Below, in pieces: positions 1-13,400 of a DNA stretch of 64,000 nt. A program made the position numbers and the translations under genes. How positions within the stretch are numbered: the first letter of the stretch is position 1; every line of letters starts with the position of its first letter. The notes under the pieces are model-generated. The model worked only from the letters and a program-made list of their open reading frames with translations, did no database searches and was not told the origin of the DNA. The DNA is from Trichoplusia ni (lineage: Eukaryota > Arthropoda > Insecta > Lepidoptera > Noctuidae), in the NCBI RefSeq assembly GCF_003590095.1, contig NC_039480.1, positions 19,197,328-19,261,327 on the forward strand, in the 5' to 3' direction.

Positions 1-270
1 AAAGAAACTTTGATCGCTTCAAAATATTAAAAAACGACAAATTAAATAAAACCCAAATATACAATTTAGTCGAACACATAATCAGTTCATTATTTTTAAT
101 AATAGTCCTATAATTTATTTAAACATTATTGCTTTCGTTACATTCTTTTATGAATTTGAATCAAGTTAGCTATTTACATCAACTACATATGTACTTTAAA
201 TAATTAATTCCTGATCATTTTACACAAAATAAAATAATTCAAGCACCTATTCTTTTCTTATTTATGATCG

Positions 271-541
271 TACTAGCTGTTGCCCGCGACTTCGTCCCCA
301 TGGGTAGAAGATATAAGTTATGATTATTATCTGCCCTGTTTTTTTTTTCACATTTTCCATTGTATCTTCGCTCCTATGAGTCGCAGCGTGATGGTTTATA
401 GCCTAAAGCCTTCCTCGATAAATGGTCTATTCAACACAAAAATATTTTTTCAATTTGAACCCGTCGTTCCTGAGATTAGCGCGTTCAAACAAACAAAGAA
501 ACAAACAAACAAACTCTTCAGCTTTATATATTAGTATAGAT
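271..541 (+). repeat. Dispersed repeat L (TTGCCCGCGACTTCGTC family)
   Basis: Begins with CTAGCTGTTGCCCGCGACTT and ends near TATATTAGTATAGAT after a CAAA-rich stretch. The same unit recurs at 4946-5222, 37124-37393 and 57788-58052, so it is an interspersed element. Its class was not determined. Confidence 0.75.
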
Positions 542-804
542 ATAGAAGTATAGATTACAAAGTAATTATCTCTAAGTGATGAAAAAACATAAGAAAGATG
601 GTCTTTTTCAAGGGTGTGTTGCGTCACGTCAGAGGTCTGCGGTCGGTTTAAACTCTGACACCAGGTTGTACATCAACCATACGATAAGAAGGCTTAATTA
701 ATATAATATTAATAATATAAATAGTTGGTTCCTTTTGGTAAATTTCTTTACACAAGTGACATTCCTAAAAGCGCTGACAATGGTCAAATAATAAATAAAT
801 AAAA

Positions 805-1006
805 TTTGACAATTGTCACACAGCGCCATCTAGTCTCAAATTAAACAAAGCTTGTATTATGAGTACTAGCCATAATATAGATAAATTACACCCAGATACA
901 GAACAAATGATCATGCTCATCACACAAACATTTGTCCTGGGAGGGAATCGAACCCACGACTTCCGGTATAGCAGTTAGGGTCACTAACCACTAGAACAAC
1001 AGGCCA
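805..1006 (-). mobile_element. tRNA-derived SINE, family A
   Basis: Read on the minus strand it has a Pol III A box (TTCTAGTGG region) and a B box (GGTTCGATTCC) at tRNA-like spacing, then a body ending GACTAGATGGCGCTGTGTG. Related copies lie at 10104-10335, 27709-27890, 31400-31570, 39517-39690 and 57064-57245. Confidence 0.85.
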
Positions 1007-1414
1007 GAGAGGCCAATATACTGGAAAGACAAGTGACGTGACTTTGACTTCGTCAGCGTTAGCGCGAGGAGTAATGAAACTTTTCTACAAGGATTGTACA
1101 AAAAGTATAAATTCAATAATAATGGCACAATTATTGCAAGTCTTAAAGCTATTTAAATTAAAGATTAGTCACACAACTGACCTATTATTAATTTGACGAC
1201 ATTTCATAATGCTTCCATGATAAGCAGTAAAATGAGATAATCTATCTTTAAAATTCTACTGAACCAAAACTTTAACATTATATAAAATCTGTATATAAAA
1301 ATTAAAACGACTTACACCAAAAGTCAGGGAATATATAAATTACAAAGATGTAAATAATTTACGCGATTCAGCCGTTGTTTAATTAAAGCTTAATACAACG
1401 CCATCTGTTATCAA

Positions 1415-4400
1415 TTACCTGTCGTCCTTAGTTTCACTGTTGAGTGGTACGACCGTGTCCTGATAGATGGCGTTACTGTGCTCTTGAAGCATTTTCACTC
1501 CTTCTTCGGGGATTGATTCTGGCGCTGATTTTTCAGCTGAAAAATTATAAAAATATTTGGTGAATAATGCATTTATAATAATTTTATAAAGTTCTTAAGC
1601 TTTCTGGACTTTAAAAGGCTTTCAGAGACATTAATAAAATTAGGATGGATTTTTATTTTTTACACCATCATAAAGAAAATATATTAAATTGGATAAGATG
1701 GCAAATTAAATTTAGAGCAAACTTTACATAAAAAAAACAACAAAAGTCATAAACATCAACAAAAATTATGTAAGTATATCTAAATTGAAAATTACTACCA
1801 AAAATTGCTAGAGAGAATCGGTAGAGCCGTTTCGGAGGAGTTAGTTAAATCACGTACCGTAAAACGGTGAATAGTTTCAAGAGGTGAATAAAAAATAGTG
1901 TTTTTTAGCTGCATGAATATTTTGTCACATAAAAATGCTTAACAACAATTATTTTCGTTTAATCTTTCTACTTTGTCTTGTTAAACGTGCAAATTTTAAT
2001 AAAAAAAAACTCTATTTCTAACCACCCTTAAAAAAAACTCTATTCACCCCGTTTTACCGGTACACCGAGACAGGAGAATTTTATATAATGTATTAGATAT
2101 ACATAACAATATTAATTACCTTTCCGCTCATCACTCCTGGAAACCATTGCGAACAGCACCGCGTGGAGTCCTGACCCCAAGATGGCCGCTACTGCCATCA
2201 CCCTGAAGGATCCTCGTCCGCCCAGCCAGCTGTATAGCTGACCCCCCACCAGGGAACCTATGGCGAAACCTGGACAACAGGAAAACAAGAACTCAAAAAA
2301 ATAGATTTATTAAATTCATGTGATTTAGGTATAGGTACACTATACATAAATAAATATATATATATTTTTTTAAATGCGGACAACATCACATACATTGTTC
2401 TGAACCCAAAGTAAGTTGCGAAAGCACTTGTCTTATGGAATTCAACGAAGGTACCACAAACACCCAGACCCGAGACAATGTAGAAATTTGAATATTTACA
2501 TTGACCCGACCGGGGATCGAACCCGAGACCTCAGAGCTGGCGACACCTTGAAACCGGTCCGTACGCCACTCGACCACGGAGGTAAAGGTCTGTAATTTAT
2601 TTATTTATTATTGGATCTCCAACAAAGAATGCACAAAAATACATTTACAAACAAAAAATACATTTGTGTTGTGCTCCCTCAATTACAATCGATCACAGCG
2701 ATAATGTTGAAGTAATCGTTTTTTATTTATATACGGTAAATATACAGGACAAATATAACATTATCATATGAGTTTATTTATTGTGCACTTAGCAAAACAT
2801 CCACATTATTTACAGTTTTTGTCTGTCTGTTATTTGTTCCGGCTAATCTGAAATGGCTGGACCGATTTCGACGGGACATTTATTAGCATATCAAAAATTA
2901 GCAGACGGAGATACACTAGATACCTTAATTTCAGCTTAATTTTCTAACCCTCTATTTAACACAGATTGATAAGTCAATAAGTCATATATTCCACAGTCAC
3001 GCGAGTATCTTTGCCCAGCAGTGGGCTGCACTCACCGACGCCGTCGTCCATGCCAGCAACGATCCCCTGCACGGTGGCGGAGTACCCCTCGGGCGCCACC
3101 GCCGCCGCGTAGCCCACTATAGTTGAGTAGCATAACGCGTATGTAGGGCCTTGTAGCAGGGCCTGAGAAACAATATATAGGTATACTATGTTGATATCGG
3201 CTTCCAGTCTAACCGGATTCAGCTAAGTACCAGTGTTTTACAAGGAGCGACTGTCTATCTGACCTCCTCAACCCAGTTACCGGGGCAACACGATACCACT
3301 TGGCTAGACTGGTTGTCAGACTTTCAAGCTTCTGACTACATGTAACGACTGTTAAAGATGTATGAATAACAGCCGGGGCCCACAATTTAACGTGCCTTCC
3401 AAAACACGCAGAAACTCGTTATGATATAGATGGTCACCCATCCATGGACCGACCGTGTCAAGTGTAAGTAAATGTTATTATTTGACATAAGAAACCGGTA
3501 TTTTAAATATAGGAAGAACTTACCGATACCACAACAAGATGCCATGGGTTCGTTATAAGAGATATGCAGACCATGCGCAGTCCGTAGAACAATAAGGACA
3601 CAGTCAACGTGGTCCCGTAGCCGAGGCGTTTTATTATTTTACCTACGGAACGTTAAACATATGTTAGATGGTTTTCGAAGTGAAATATGATTGAATTATT
3701 TCTTTTTTATCTATGCTAGGATAAATATGGAAAGGGGAGAGGCCTGCAGTGGGACAGTTACAGGCTGGTGTTATTAACAGCTTCGGTAATGGCGCCCCAC
3801 CGTGGGGCAGCTCACAAGCGTGATCAATGCTCGTTCTCTGTATGAGAGGCCTGCAGTGGGACAGTTACAGGCTGGTGTTATTAACTGCTTCGGTAATGGC
3901 GCCCCACCGTGGGGCAGCTCACAAGCGTGGTGATCAATGCTCGTTCTCTGTATGAGAGGCCTGCAGTGGGACAGTTACAGGCTGGTGTTATTAACAGCTT
4001 CGGTAATGGCGCCCCACCGTGGGGCAGCTCACAAGCGTGGTGATCAATGCTCGTTCTCTGTATGAGAGGCCTGCAGTGGGACAGTTACAGGCTGGTGTTA
4101 TCATACCTGAGAAGGAGAAAAACACCAGTTCTCCTAGGAAGCTCTCGGCTGCTATAACGATGCCTTCAATAAGTTTGATCTTAGCCGTATGACCAGTTTG
4201 TTCTGCCAGCTCTTCTAGAAACCTGGAAAAATGGAAAAACATATAAAATCCCAGTACAATTTTAATGTTTTATTTAAATATCCCTAAAAATTAAATGGAT
4301 TAATCCATATTGAATTGCTATTCGTTCACAAATTGAAAAACTAGTCCAAACAAGAGTAGTACAATTTTGAAATATGTATTTGATTATAATAAGTGGGAAA

Positions 4401-7400
4401 AATTGGAGTAAAACGCGAAAATCATTATTCACACCCTAAATTATTCACACTCAATATCGAAATGGAAAGCTTTTGTAACAAGAAGGCCGTTTCCAGGCAC
4501 TTTTAAAACGTTACAGTAATAACTCTGCACGGTTCTAAAATATCATTGTTATAAAGAGAAACCGGCAAGAATCATTTTAAAAATAAATTATTACACTAGA
4601 ATGGTATAAATGTTATCTAATCAAGTCGTGGTGGCCCAAGTTCAATCCCAACGTAGGTAAAGTACTTTCGACTATTTTAATGATTCTAAGACGCCACTGG
4701 CAAACGTTTCACTTAATTACGGAGAGGAAACTTAAATTAATAACATTGAAAAGGAAATCGCAATAAGCTAGTGTGGCGATCAATACTTTAGACTTCATCA
4801 TCATCATCGGCACATATTCGTCCACTAAACACAGTCTTCCCCAATCACACGCCATGAAGATCAATCCTCGTCATCGCATCCAGCTCCTGCCATCTAGCAC
4901 AGATCAACACTCCACCATGCTTGAGGGCTAAACTTATTCTAAACTACCTGTTGCCCGCGACTTCGTCCGCGTGGTTAGAAGATAAAAGTTGGGAAATTTT
5001 TAACGGAAGCCCTCGAAGATGAATATTTGTCCCGGTTTGTGCCACATTTTCCATTGTATCTTCGCTCCTATTCGTTAGAGCGTGATGTTATATAGCCTAA
5101 AACCTTCCTCGATGAATGGTCTATTCAACACAATAAGATTTTTTCTATTCGAACCAGTAGTTCCTGAGATTAGCGCGTTCAAACAAACAAACAAACTCTT
5201 CAGCTTTATATATTAGTATAGATAACTTACCAAAACATATAATAAATGATGAAACTATCGAAGGTGCCGGCTACCACGGCGAATATTATGAAAACGATCA
5301 CTTTTGGTATTTTCAAAACGTCCCTCAAAGCCTTGCCCGAGTCCTCCGGACTTGATAACGAAGGTAGCTGAAAGAAAAAAATACGAAATCTAGTATATAT
5401 ATTTATATTTATAATGAAAATCGTTTTCACGAAAATGAATTTTCGTGTCATGATGATTGAACTCCTCCGAAACGGCAAGTTACACGCCACGTTAAAACAT
5501 AATATAATGGAGAGATTTGAACTCTCGGTCAGTGACCTGAAATCTATTGGCATGACCAGTTTATGTTCAAAATCGGTTGAAATTCCTCCATTGCATTTTA
5601 AGATCTCACTAAATTCAAAATTTATCAAAATCGGTACAGCCGTTTTTATAATTGCAAACTGCATTGCCATCGGTTTTGAATCTACCCTGAAAATTTCAGC
5701 CTGCTAGCTTATCGGGAAGTACCTCAAAATTGTGTTACAAAAATCCAACCGAAACGACAAACAAACAAGAAAAGTGAGTGTATAAAAACGTGGGAAAAAC
5801 TCACTGTAAGTTTCCTACAGCTATACAGATCTACGGCGGTGGCTATCAACGCCAGGATGAAGGCTGGTGTGAAGTCCTTGTATTCCCCGGAGACCACGTC
5901 TATGAGCCAGCCACCCAGGAGAGCTGTGGCACCATACCCCACTGTACCCCATGCACGCTGGGCCCCATACTTAGACCCACGGTCGGGACCTGAGAAATAG
6001 CAAATAAGTTTATTTAGTCACTATAATAGATAGATATTTTGAAAAGAGGGGAGAGAAATACTATTTTAACTTCATAAAGGAACTTTTGATTTGGTTATGT
6101 TTAATTTTGTCACCTTGGTTTTGACTAACTCATTTTTTTTTGGAACTAGCCCGCCACACATGCCCGTCATTGCAACTCCTGTAAATCAGGGTCTACCAAC
6201 GAAAACCACCGAAACACTTAAGTTGGGTGTATCCCAGGGGGAATGATAAACATACATTCTGTAAAACATTCAAAATATAACTTACCCAGTACATCGAAAC
6301 AGACAGCATCTCCTATACAATTAGCCACGTTAAACGCGACCGTACCGACACACATTAGTATCACGAACGCCCAAAAAGTACCAGTCATATAGAAACTGTC
6401 ACTGTTCTCCACCACAACAACTTTAGTCCGACTATCATTCTTATTAAAATCGACTAAAACATTATCCATAGTCGATTTCTCGATACTTCTTTTAGTCCGA
6501 TTCGATTCAACTAAATCGATCTCGTAACATAGCAAATCGCAATTTTCTTTCGGAATACAAGTGTAGTCGCCATTTTGGAAATCGTTTAAATCCATAGACA
6601 ATGTTGAACAGGATTTATTTGACACTTCATTGTCTATGTATATAGTGTTTATGAACGGTGTGCTTGACAGGTAAACTTCAAAATGGTCGGCAATAGTGCA
6701 GTTCCAGTGACATTTGTACTTTTCTAAGTTTGTGTCGTTTTGGTATTGTTTTAGGTATATAGTGTTGTTCAATTTGTAAACGGATTCTAGAATCTTCGTG
6801 TCGTTGCTTTCTTGAGGGTCTGGCATCGGGAGAAACCATAGGCCACAATACGAGCTTGTCATTACAATGATTAGCAGCATGAATACTAGTTTTCTTTGCG
6901 CCTGAAAAAGAAAAACATTTACATTTATAAGCATATTTAATTACAAATGGAAAAATATGGAATTACTTCACCTAGCATATTTAACAAATAATCGGGGCAA
7001 CAGAAGTCAGAAACATTCAAGTCACATGCACAAAGACACCACATCAGGACAAGCATTCGCGGATCACACAAATACTTGTCCTACGGGGATCGAACTAACA
7101 CGTCGCTTACAATTTGGCGTTGTAACTTTTACCACTCGGCTATCCGAGCAGTTATATTGTGTTTGCACATCAACGATACGAATAGCAGACTAAATTTATT
7201 TAATTAAGATAGGTGGACTAAGGTAGACTGAGGCGGTGACAGAATCTTGGCCAAGACAAGGCAAAAGAAGCGTCGGTCGTCCGGGAGCAACATGGGTCGA
7301 AGACATAATAAAGGTCTCGGGTGGAGTCTGGATGAGGCTAGGACAGGACCGTAGAAATTGACACGAAAGGGGAGGCCCAGCAGTGGGAGGATAAAGGCTG

Positions 7401-10400
7401 GATGATGATTATGATGATGAATAATTTCTTACCGGCCAAAAATCAACAACATAGCCAAACAGGGGCTTGGCAGTTGCCCAAAGAAGTGGCAGAACAGCCG
7501 TCACAAGCCCCATGACGGCTGGAGACACTCCTAACTGACGTCCGTACACATTGATCTGAGGCAGAATCGGTCCTAGTGCTGTAAAAGAAAAAAAACTCTC
7601 ATTAATCCTTTAGCAGTTAGTTACCAATCAATAGGGATGATGACTGGGTATAAAAAGAAAAAATCTCATTAGTCCCTCAGTTAGATAATTGAAAAGTATG
7701 AGACACGTATTTTTTCCTTTTTCAGAAAAACTAGAATTGACAAAGATTAACTGCTTTAAAGTTTAGGAGAGGGGGCTTGTGGCGTAACGACAGAGTAAAG
7801 TTTATACTCAATCGTCACGTCACGCGTAAGTTTCATTCACTGTAATTTGGTCAATTTATGTTTGCGGGACAAATTAAAAAATACGTATCCATTATTATAC
7901 AACAACTACAAGACGGACACTGCAAAAATAAATTGTCATCATCCCTATTCAGCCTATGCTGGGCATAATCCCTCTCCTAACGAGAGAGCGCCACAACACC
8001 AGGTCATCCGTCTTCTGCCGTCCGCATGGAGTCCGAGCCGTTATAAACTTACGACTGAAAAAGAGGGATGTTTGTCTGTCTGTGGCAACACAGCTCGCCG
8101 GCGGATCGAACGATTTCAGCTAAGTTAGTTTTGTTGCGCGCAACTTCTTCATCCTGGTTTCGAAGATTAAATCTTCGTAAAGAATTTTTTGAACCAGATT
8201 TATAATTAAAACTGCTGAGACCTTATCTCTGTTTTTGTAACATATTTCATTACTGCTCTGCTCCTATTAATTAAAGCGTGATGTTAATCGTTCAGCCTTC
8301 CTCAGTAAATGATCTATCTAATATTGAAATAATTTTCAAACAGGACACGTAGCTTCTGAGAATAAAGGCGACTGCCCACTACACCGTACCATACCATGAC
8401 CGTGCTATGAACGTGTCAGGCAAAAAAATATTCTCTATATTAAAAAGGCGACGATGCTGGTCGGTAACGGCACGGGCTAGTGGGCATGGTCGCATACTTT
8501 TGAATACAGAGAGGCAGACTCCTTTACTCGTTCAAAAAATACAAACACTTGAGGTTTATAATATTAGTAGATATAGATATATTAGACTGGTTGGTTTATA
8601 GATAGTGCGATGACGCATTTTATAATGTACAGTCCCTCAAGACTAATATTAGCGTGATAAACAAACATGCTTATTGCATTTTATGTTATTATTTTTATAC
8701 ATGTACTAGCTGTCTCACCAAACGTTGTTTTGCCGATTTTTTTTTCTTGTTGTATGTATATTTATGCAACATTTAAAAAAAAAACAAAAGCAAACAATTT
8801 AGTCCAAAAAATAAAATATATTTTTTTAGTGTGAGCAACCCTTATCACTTAGGGGTATGGTAAGTAGATGTTGTCCGATTCTCAGACCTACCAAATATGT
8901 ACACATAATTTCATGAGAATTGGTCGAGTCGTTTGTTCAATTACGTATACCGTGACACGAGAATTTTATATACATACTAGCTGTTTCCCACTGTTTCAAC
9001 CGCGTAGTATTTTTTTCTTTGCCACAATTTTCTCACCGTTTAAGGGTGATTCTCCGGAAAAAAGTAACACAAATTAAGAACATCATTATCCTCACCACAC
9101 TTTTCATACAGCAGATTGCTTGTTTTAATATTATTTTTATCTAAGCTTGCAAAGTACTACGGCTATTACTAGATGACGTAAACATTTTAGCATCACAGTG
9201 ACGTGAACCAGTTGGTGAGGATAATGACGACCTTAAATACCCTTAAACCTTCCCTGGACTGGTACGAATATTTCAAGACTAAAATTAGCCAAATCGGTTC
9301 AGCCATTCTCGAGTTTTAGCAAGACTAACAAACACCAATTCATTTTTATATATAAGATTTGAATAACTGAGGGTCCACCACGTCTTATTGCGAGCTTTTA
9401 GACGTTGTCTCTTTACCCGCTGTTCACAATACAAAGACTCAAAAAACTCTTAAAAGTTTTAGAGTGTCTTAGTAATAAAACTTTTGAAATATGCAGCTAT
9501 AAACAAAAACACGGTTCCAAGAATAAAAAAGGACATTCCTACCTGACGTTTTTCGGATTTGTTTTAAGGGTCGTGTAAATTATTAGGGACTCATTATCAA
9601 CCTTGATATATAGCCAAAATATTCCATAAATTGCCGGTTGAGTGATTATCAAAGAGCGTTTAGTTATGACTTAAATTAATGGATTTAGAATATCTAAAAC
9701 CCCACGTTTTTAAATGTCACTCCATTCAAATTTTAGCCGTTTTTATAATTGTAAGTTGCACTGTCATCGGTTTGAAGCTACATTGAAAATTTCAGCCTAG
9801 CTTATCGGGAAGTGCCACAAAATTGAGTTGCAAAAATCCAAACGGAACGACAAACAAACAAAATAGTGAGTGTTTAAAGACGGGGGCAAAATACGCAGTT
9901 AGAAACAAAAAAAATAAGAAAATAAACGAACAATTCTACCTGACTTTTTTCGGCTTTGTTCTAAGGGTCGTGTAAATTTTTAGGGACTCATTATCAACCC
10001 TGATATATGTGGACTGAAACTACTGAAAAAAAAACCGGTTATGTAAGTAAAAAATAACCTGCTAATAGAAGACCGACCGCGACGTCTTAAAAGTAATATT
10101 TGACGGGCCCGTTGGTCTAGTGGCTAGTGACCCTGACTGCTATACCGGAGGTCGTGGGTTCGATTCCCACCCAGGACAAATGATTTTGTGATGAGCATGA
10201 TATGTTGTACAGTGTCTGAGTGTAATTTATCTATAATTTGTATGTATTTAAAATATATAAGTATGTTTATCACTTGTCTAGAACTCATAATACAAGCTTT
10301 GCTAATTTGAGACTAGATGGCGTTGTGTGAAAGTTGTAAAATGTTAAAAACAAGATGGTTTATTCCGACTGCCGCTTTAACAACAAATATTATTATAGTG

Positions 10401-13400
10401 TAAGTGTGACAGCGCAATACATCTCACTCTCTCCCACCCTATATTACGTTGAAACATATAGGTCCTGTGAAACTAGAAAGACATGCTTATAAAACAAGTG
10501 TTCAACTTAGTGAGAATTCCCGATAAATGTTTATAAAATATTCATAGAAAGGTACTAATTATTAAACTACTTATTACGTGTTCAAAAAAACTCCCACACT
10601 ATGTAATTTAATCGTTCTGTCGCGTACGTGTCGTGGCTAAGCTATAACCGCATAAGTGATTCGATCACAGGTTAAGCTATGCTTGACGCGGTTGGTCCGT
10701 AGATGGGTGACCATCTTTGTCATAACGAGTTCCTCCGTGTCTCGGAAGGCACGTTAAATTGTGGGTCCCGGCTGTTATTCCTACATCTTTGACAGTCGTT
10801 ACAGGTAGTCAGAAGCTTGAAAAAGTCTGACAGCCAGTCTAACCAAGGGGTATCGTGTTGCCCAGGTAAATGGGTTGAGGAGGTCAGATAGGCAGTCGCT
10901 CCTTGTAAAACACTGGTACTTAGCTGAAACCGGTTGGACTGGTAGCCGACCCCAACATAGTTGGGAAAAGGCTAGGCCAATGATGTCGCGTAGGTGTCAC
11001 ATAAACAAAGATTACCGGAAGTAGGGCAAACATTTGTCTGAATTTGACATGGATAGCTATGAGTTAACGCCAAACCTACTTCGCGAAGTGTAGCGATTTT
11101 TATCAACGGAGGACAAGAGTTTGTGTGATCCACGAATGCTTGTCCTGAGTCTGGGTGTCTTTGTGCATGTGACTTGAATGTTTGTGAAATGGTGACGATT
11201 ATGGTGTTAAATATGTGAGGAAAAAAAAACAGATAAACAGAGCGTTTATAATAAAATTGATTAGCACATAGAATAGTTTTTGCTCCCTTGGTATATTATT
11301 TTAATTTTTAGCGGGTGGGAATGCTGGCAACAGCTAGTATCAAATTATTGAGACAAGTAGAAATTTTACAAACACAATTTCGTATCCAAGATTGACGGAT
11401 TTTTTTATACTTTTTAACTGTCATAACGTGACAATATTATACTGCTCTCTTAGCGACGTAACTTTAAAAATTGACGAGACGTGCAAATTACATTGTCTTA
11501 ATCTGATAATCATCATAATTACTGTTATAAAACATAACAATGCCATCTTAAACTAAGAAAACATTTTATCTTTTAGTTAATATTGTACTTAAATTAGTAC
11601 ATTAAATACTGGCTACATGATAAGAGTGCATTAATGTATAAATAATAATATAATTCTGTTTTGATTCACGGGATAACTTCATGGGAAGAGACCCGGTCCT
11701 TTTGAAAGGCGTGCACGGGGACACAGGTCCAACATGTAGAGGCCTTGTTGAGAACTTTAATCTGAAATGTGATGGGGTTTCTACCAGGGGCCATTTTAGA
11801 ACATATACGACTTTACGTAAAAACTATCTGACATTTTTATAGGACCAAATGGCAGCTATTTCCCATTAATTAAAAAAAATAATCAACAAAATCGGTTCAT
11901 TCAGGCAGAAGTTCTGGTTACAAACAAAAAATACAAACGAATCCTACTACTATTATAAAGGCGAAAGTTTGTAAGTATGGATGTATGGATGTTTGTTACT
12001 CTTTCACGTAAAAACTAATGAATGGATTTGAATGAAACTCTACCACAATATAGCTTATACATCAGAATAACACATAGGCTACAATTTTTGAGGTTTCTAA
12101 TGTGAGGTCGTAAAAACACACTTTTTGTGCGCTTACATTGCAAACGCTGACTGAATTCTACAAGATAGATAGAAGGCAGATAGATAGATAGAAGGCAGGT
12201 ATTAATTATAACTTATATCTTCTAACCACGCGGACGAAGTCGCGGGCAACAGCTAGTTGAGAATATAATTTTTTAAAGTACGTTTTAAGACTAAAAGAGA
12301 CACCAAGATATTTTACCTTCAAGTACCATAACAAATCGACCTGGTAGAAATTACTAAAACTATTAGCAGATTGCCATTACCTTAAAAAATGGAATATAGA
12401 TCAGATTGCAATAAGGGAAAAAACCTAAACAAATGGATTATAGACATACTAGCCGCGGACCCGTCAGCTACAAACCGAAAATGATCAGACAGGAACATAA
12501 AATCTTGACTAAAACTATCCTATGTGTCAATCCTGGTTATAAACTATCTGTATACCAAGTTTCGTTTAAATCCGTTCAGTGGTTTTTGCGTGAAAGAGGA
12601 ACAAACATACATACATACACACTTTTGCGTTTATAATATTAGTAGGATAAATAGTCAAGCATTATCCTCATCTTTATTGACTTAAATCTTTTTAATGACG
12701 TTAATCTGTCATCGTAAGGAATTAAAGTGAGAATAAAATGGATTTTACAATGACAGAGATTAAATTAACTGCGTAGATACAATTGTAAACACTATTATGA
12801 ACTCGTGATAATATATTATACACCGTGATTTTTAGTCGTCTTACAAAAGCAGCCCAGTTCATGTATCCAATGACTAGAACACGTTCATGATAAAAAAATA
12901 GGTATTTATGAGATTTGAAATTTCAATTCGTAATTTTTTAGATACACAGCTCTGTTGCGAGCGCGGTCCGAGCCTTGTCACAACGGCGAGGGGCGCGGGC
13001 GGCGGCGTTTCTTCATTTTTAAGACAATATTTCAGATTTCTCATGTTTAATTTTTCTTAGTACTTATTATCTTAGTTGATGATAAAAAAATAACAATCGC
13101 GCCTAGGGGTATTTTACGTCGGATACATGAACTGGGCTGCTTTTGTAACACGACTAAAAAGTCACCGTGTATAATGAATGACTCGTAAGCTATGTAATAT
13201 GTTTTGATAACTAAATGGTAAAAAGTTGACGCCGACCATCTTTGCGCGATTTGTCAAACGTTTGACTATCGCGGTCTAACTCGCATGCTAATCTCAAAAA
13301 CTATCTCTTTCTATCTGTCCGTCTCGCGTTCACACCAAAAATACTGAACCGATTGAAATGAAACTTGGTGCACAGATAGGCTACTTTTTTGGAATGGACG

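Larger units (their letters stand above)
1..1414. other. 3' flank of the MFSD6-like gene, repeat-filled
   Basis: AT-rich sequence downstream of the last recognised coding exon of the MFSD6-like gene. It should contain the 3' UTR of that minus-strand gene, but no convincing polyadenylation site could be singled out. It holds a dispersed repeat at 271-541 and a tRNA-derived SINE at 805-1006. No convincing gene is seen; the short open frames are repeat-derived or random. Confidence 0.6.

Noticed and set aside
3737..4100. CRISPR-like array
   Set aside because: Repeats of 110 bp are adjacent and nearly identical, with no unique spacers; it is a eukaryotic intronic tandem repeat.
5414..5707. 97-codon plus-strand frame
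   Set aside because: It lies in repeat M and opposite MFSD6 intron 4; the same repeat occurs elsewhere with stops.
10104..10180. tRNA gene candidate with good A and B boxes
   Set aside because: The downstream body is shared with several other copies, so it is the head of a family A SINE, not a functional tRNA gene.
10650..10720. 5S rRNA gene candidate
   Set aside because: Only the 3' half of 5S is recognisable, diverged and fused to a SINE body; not a 5S gene.
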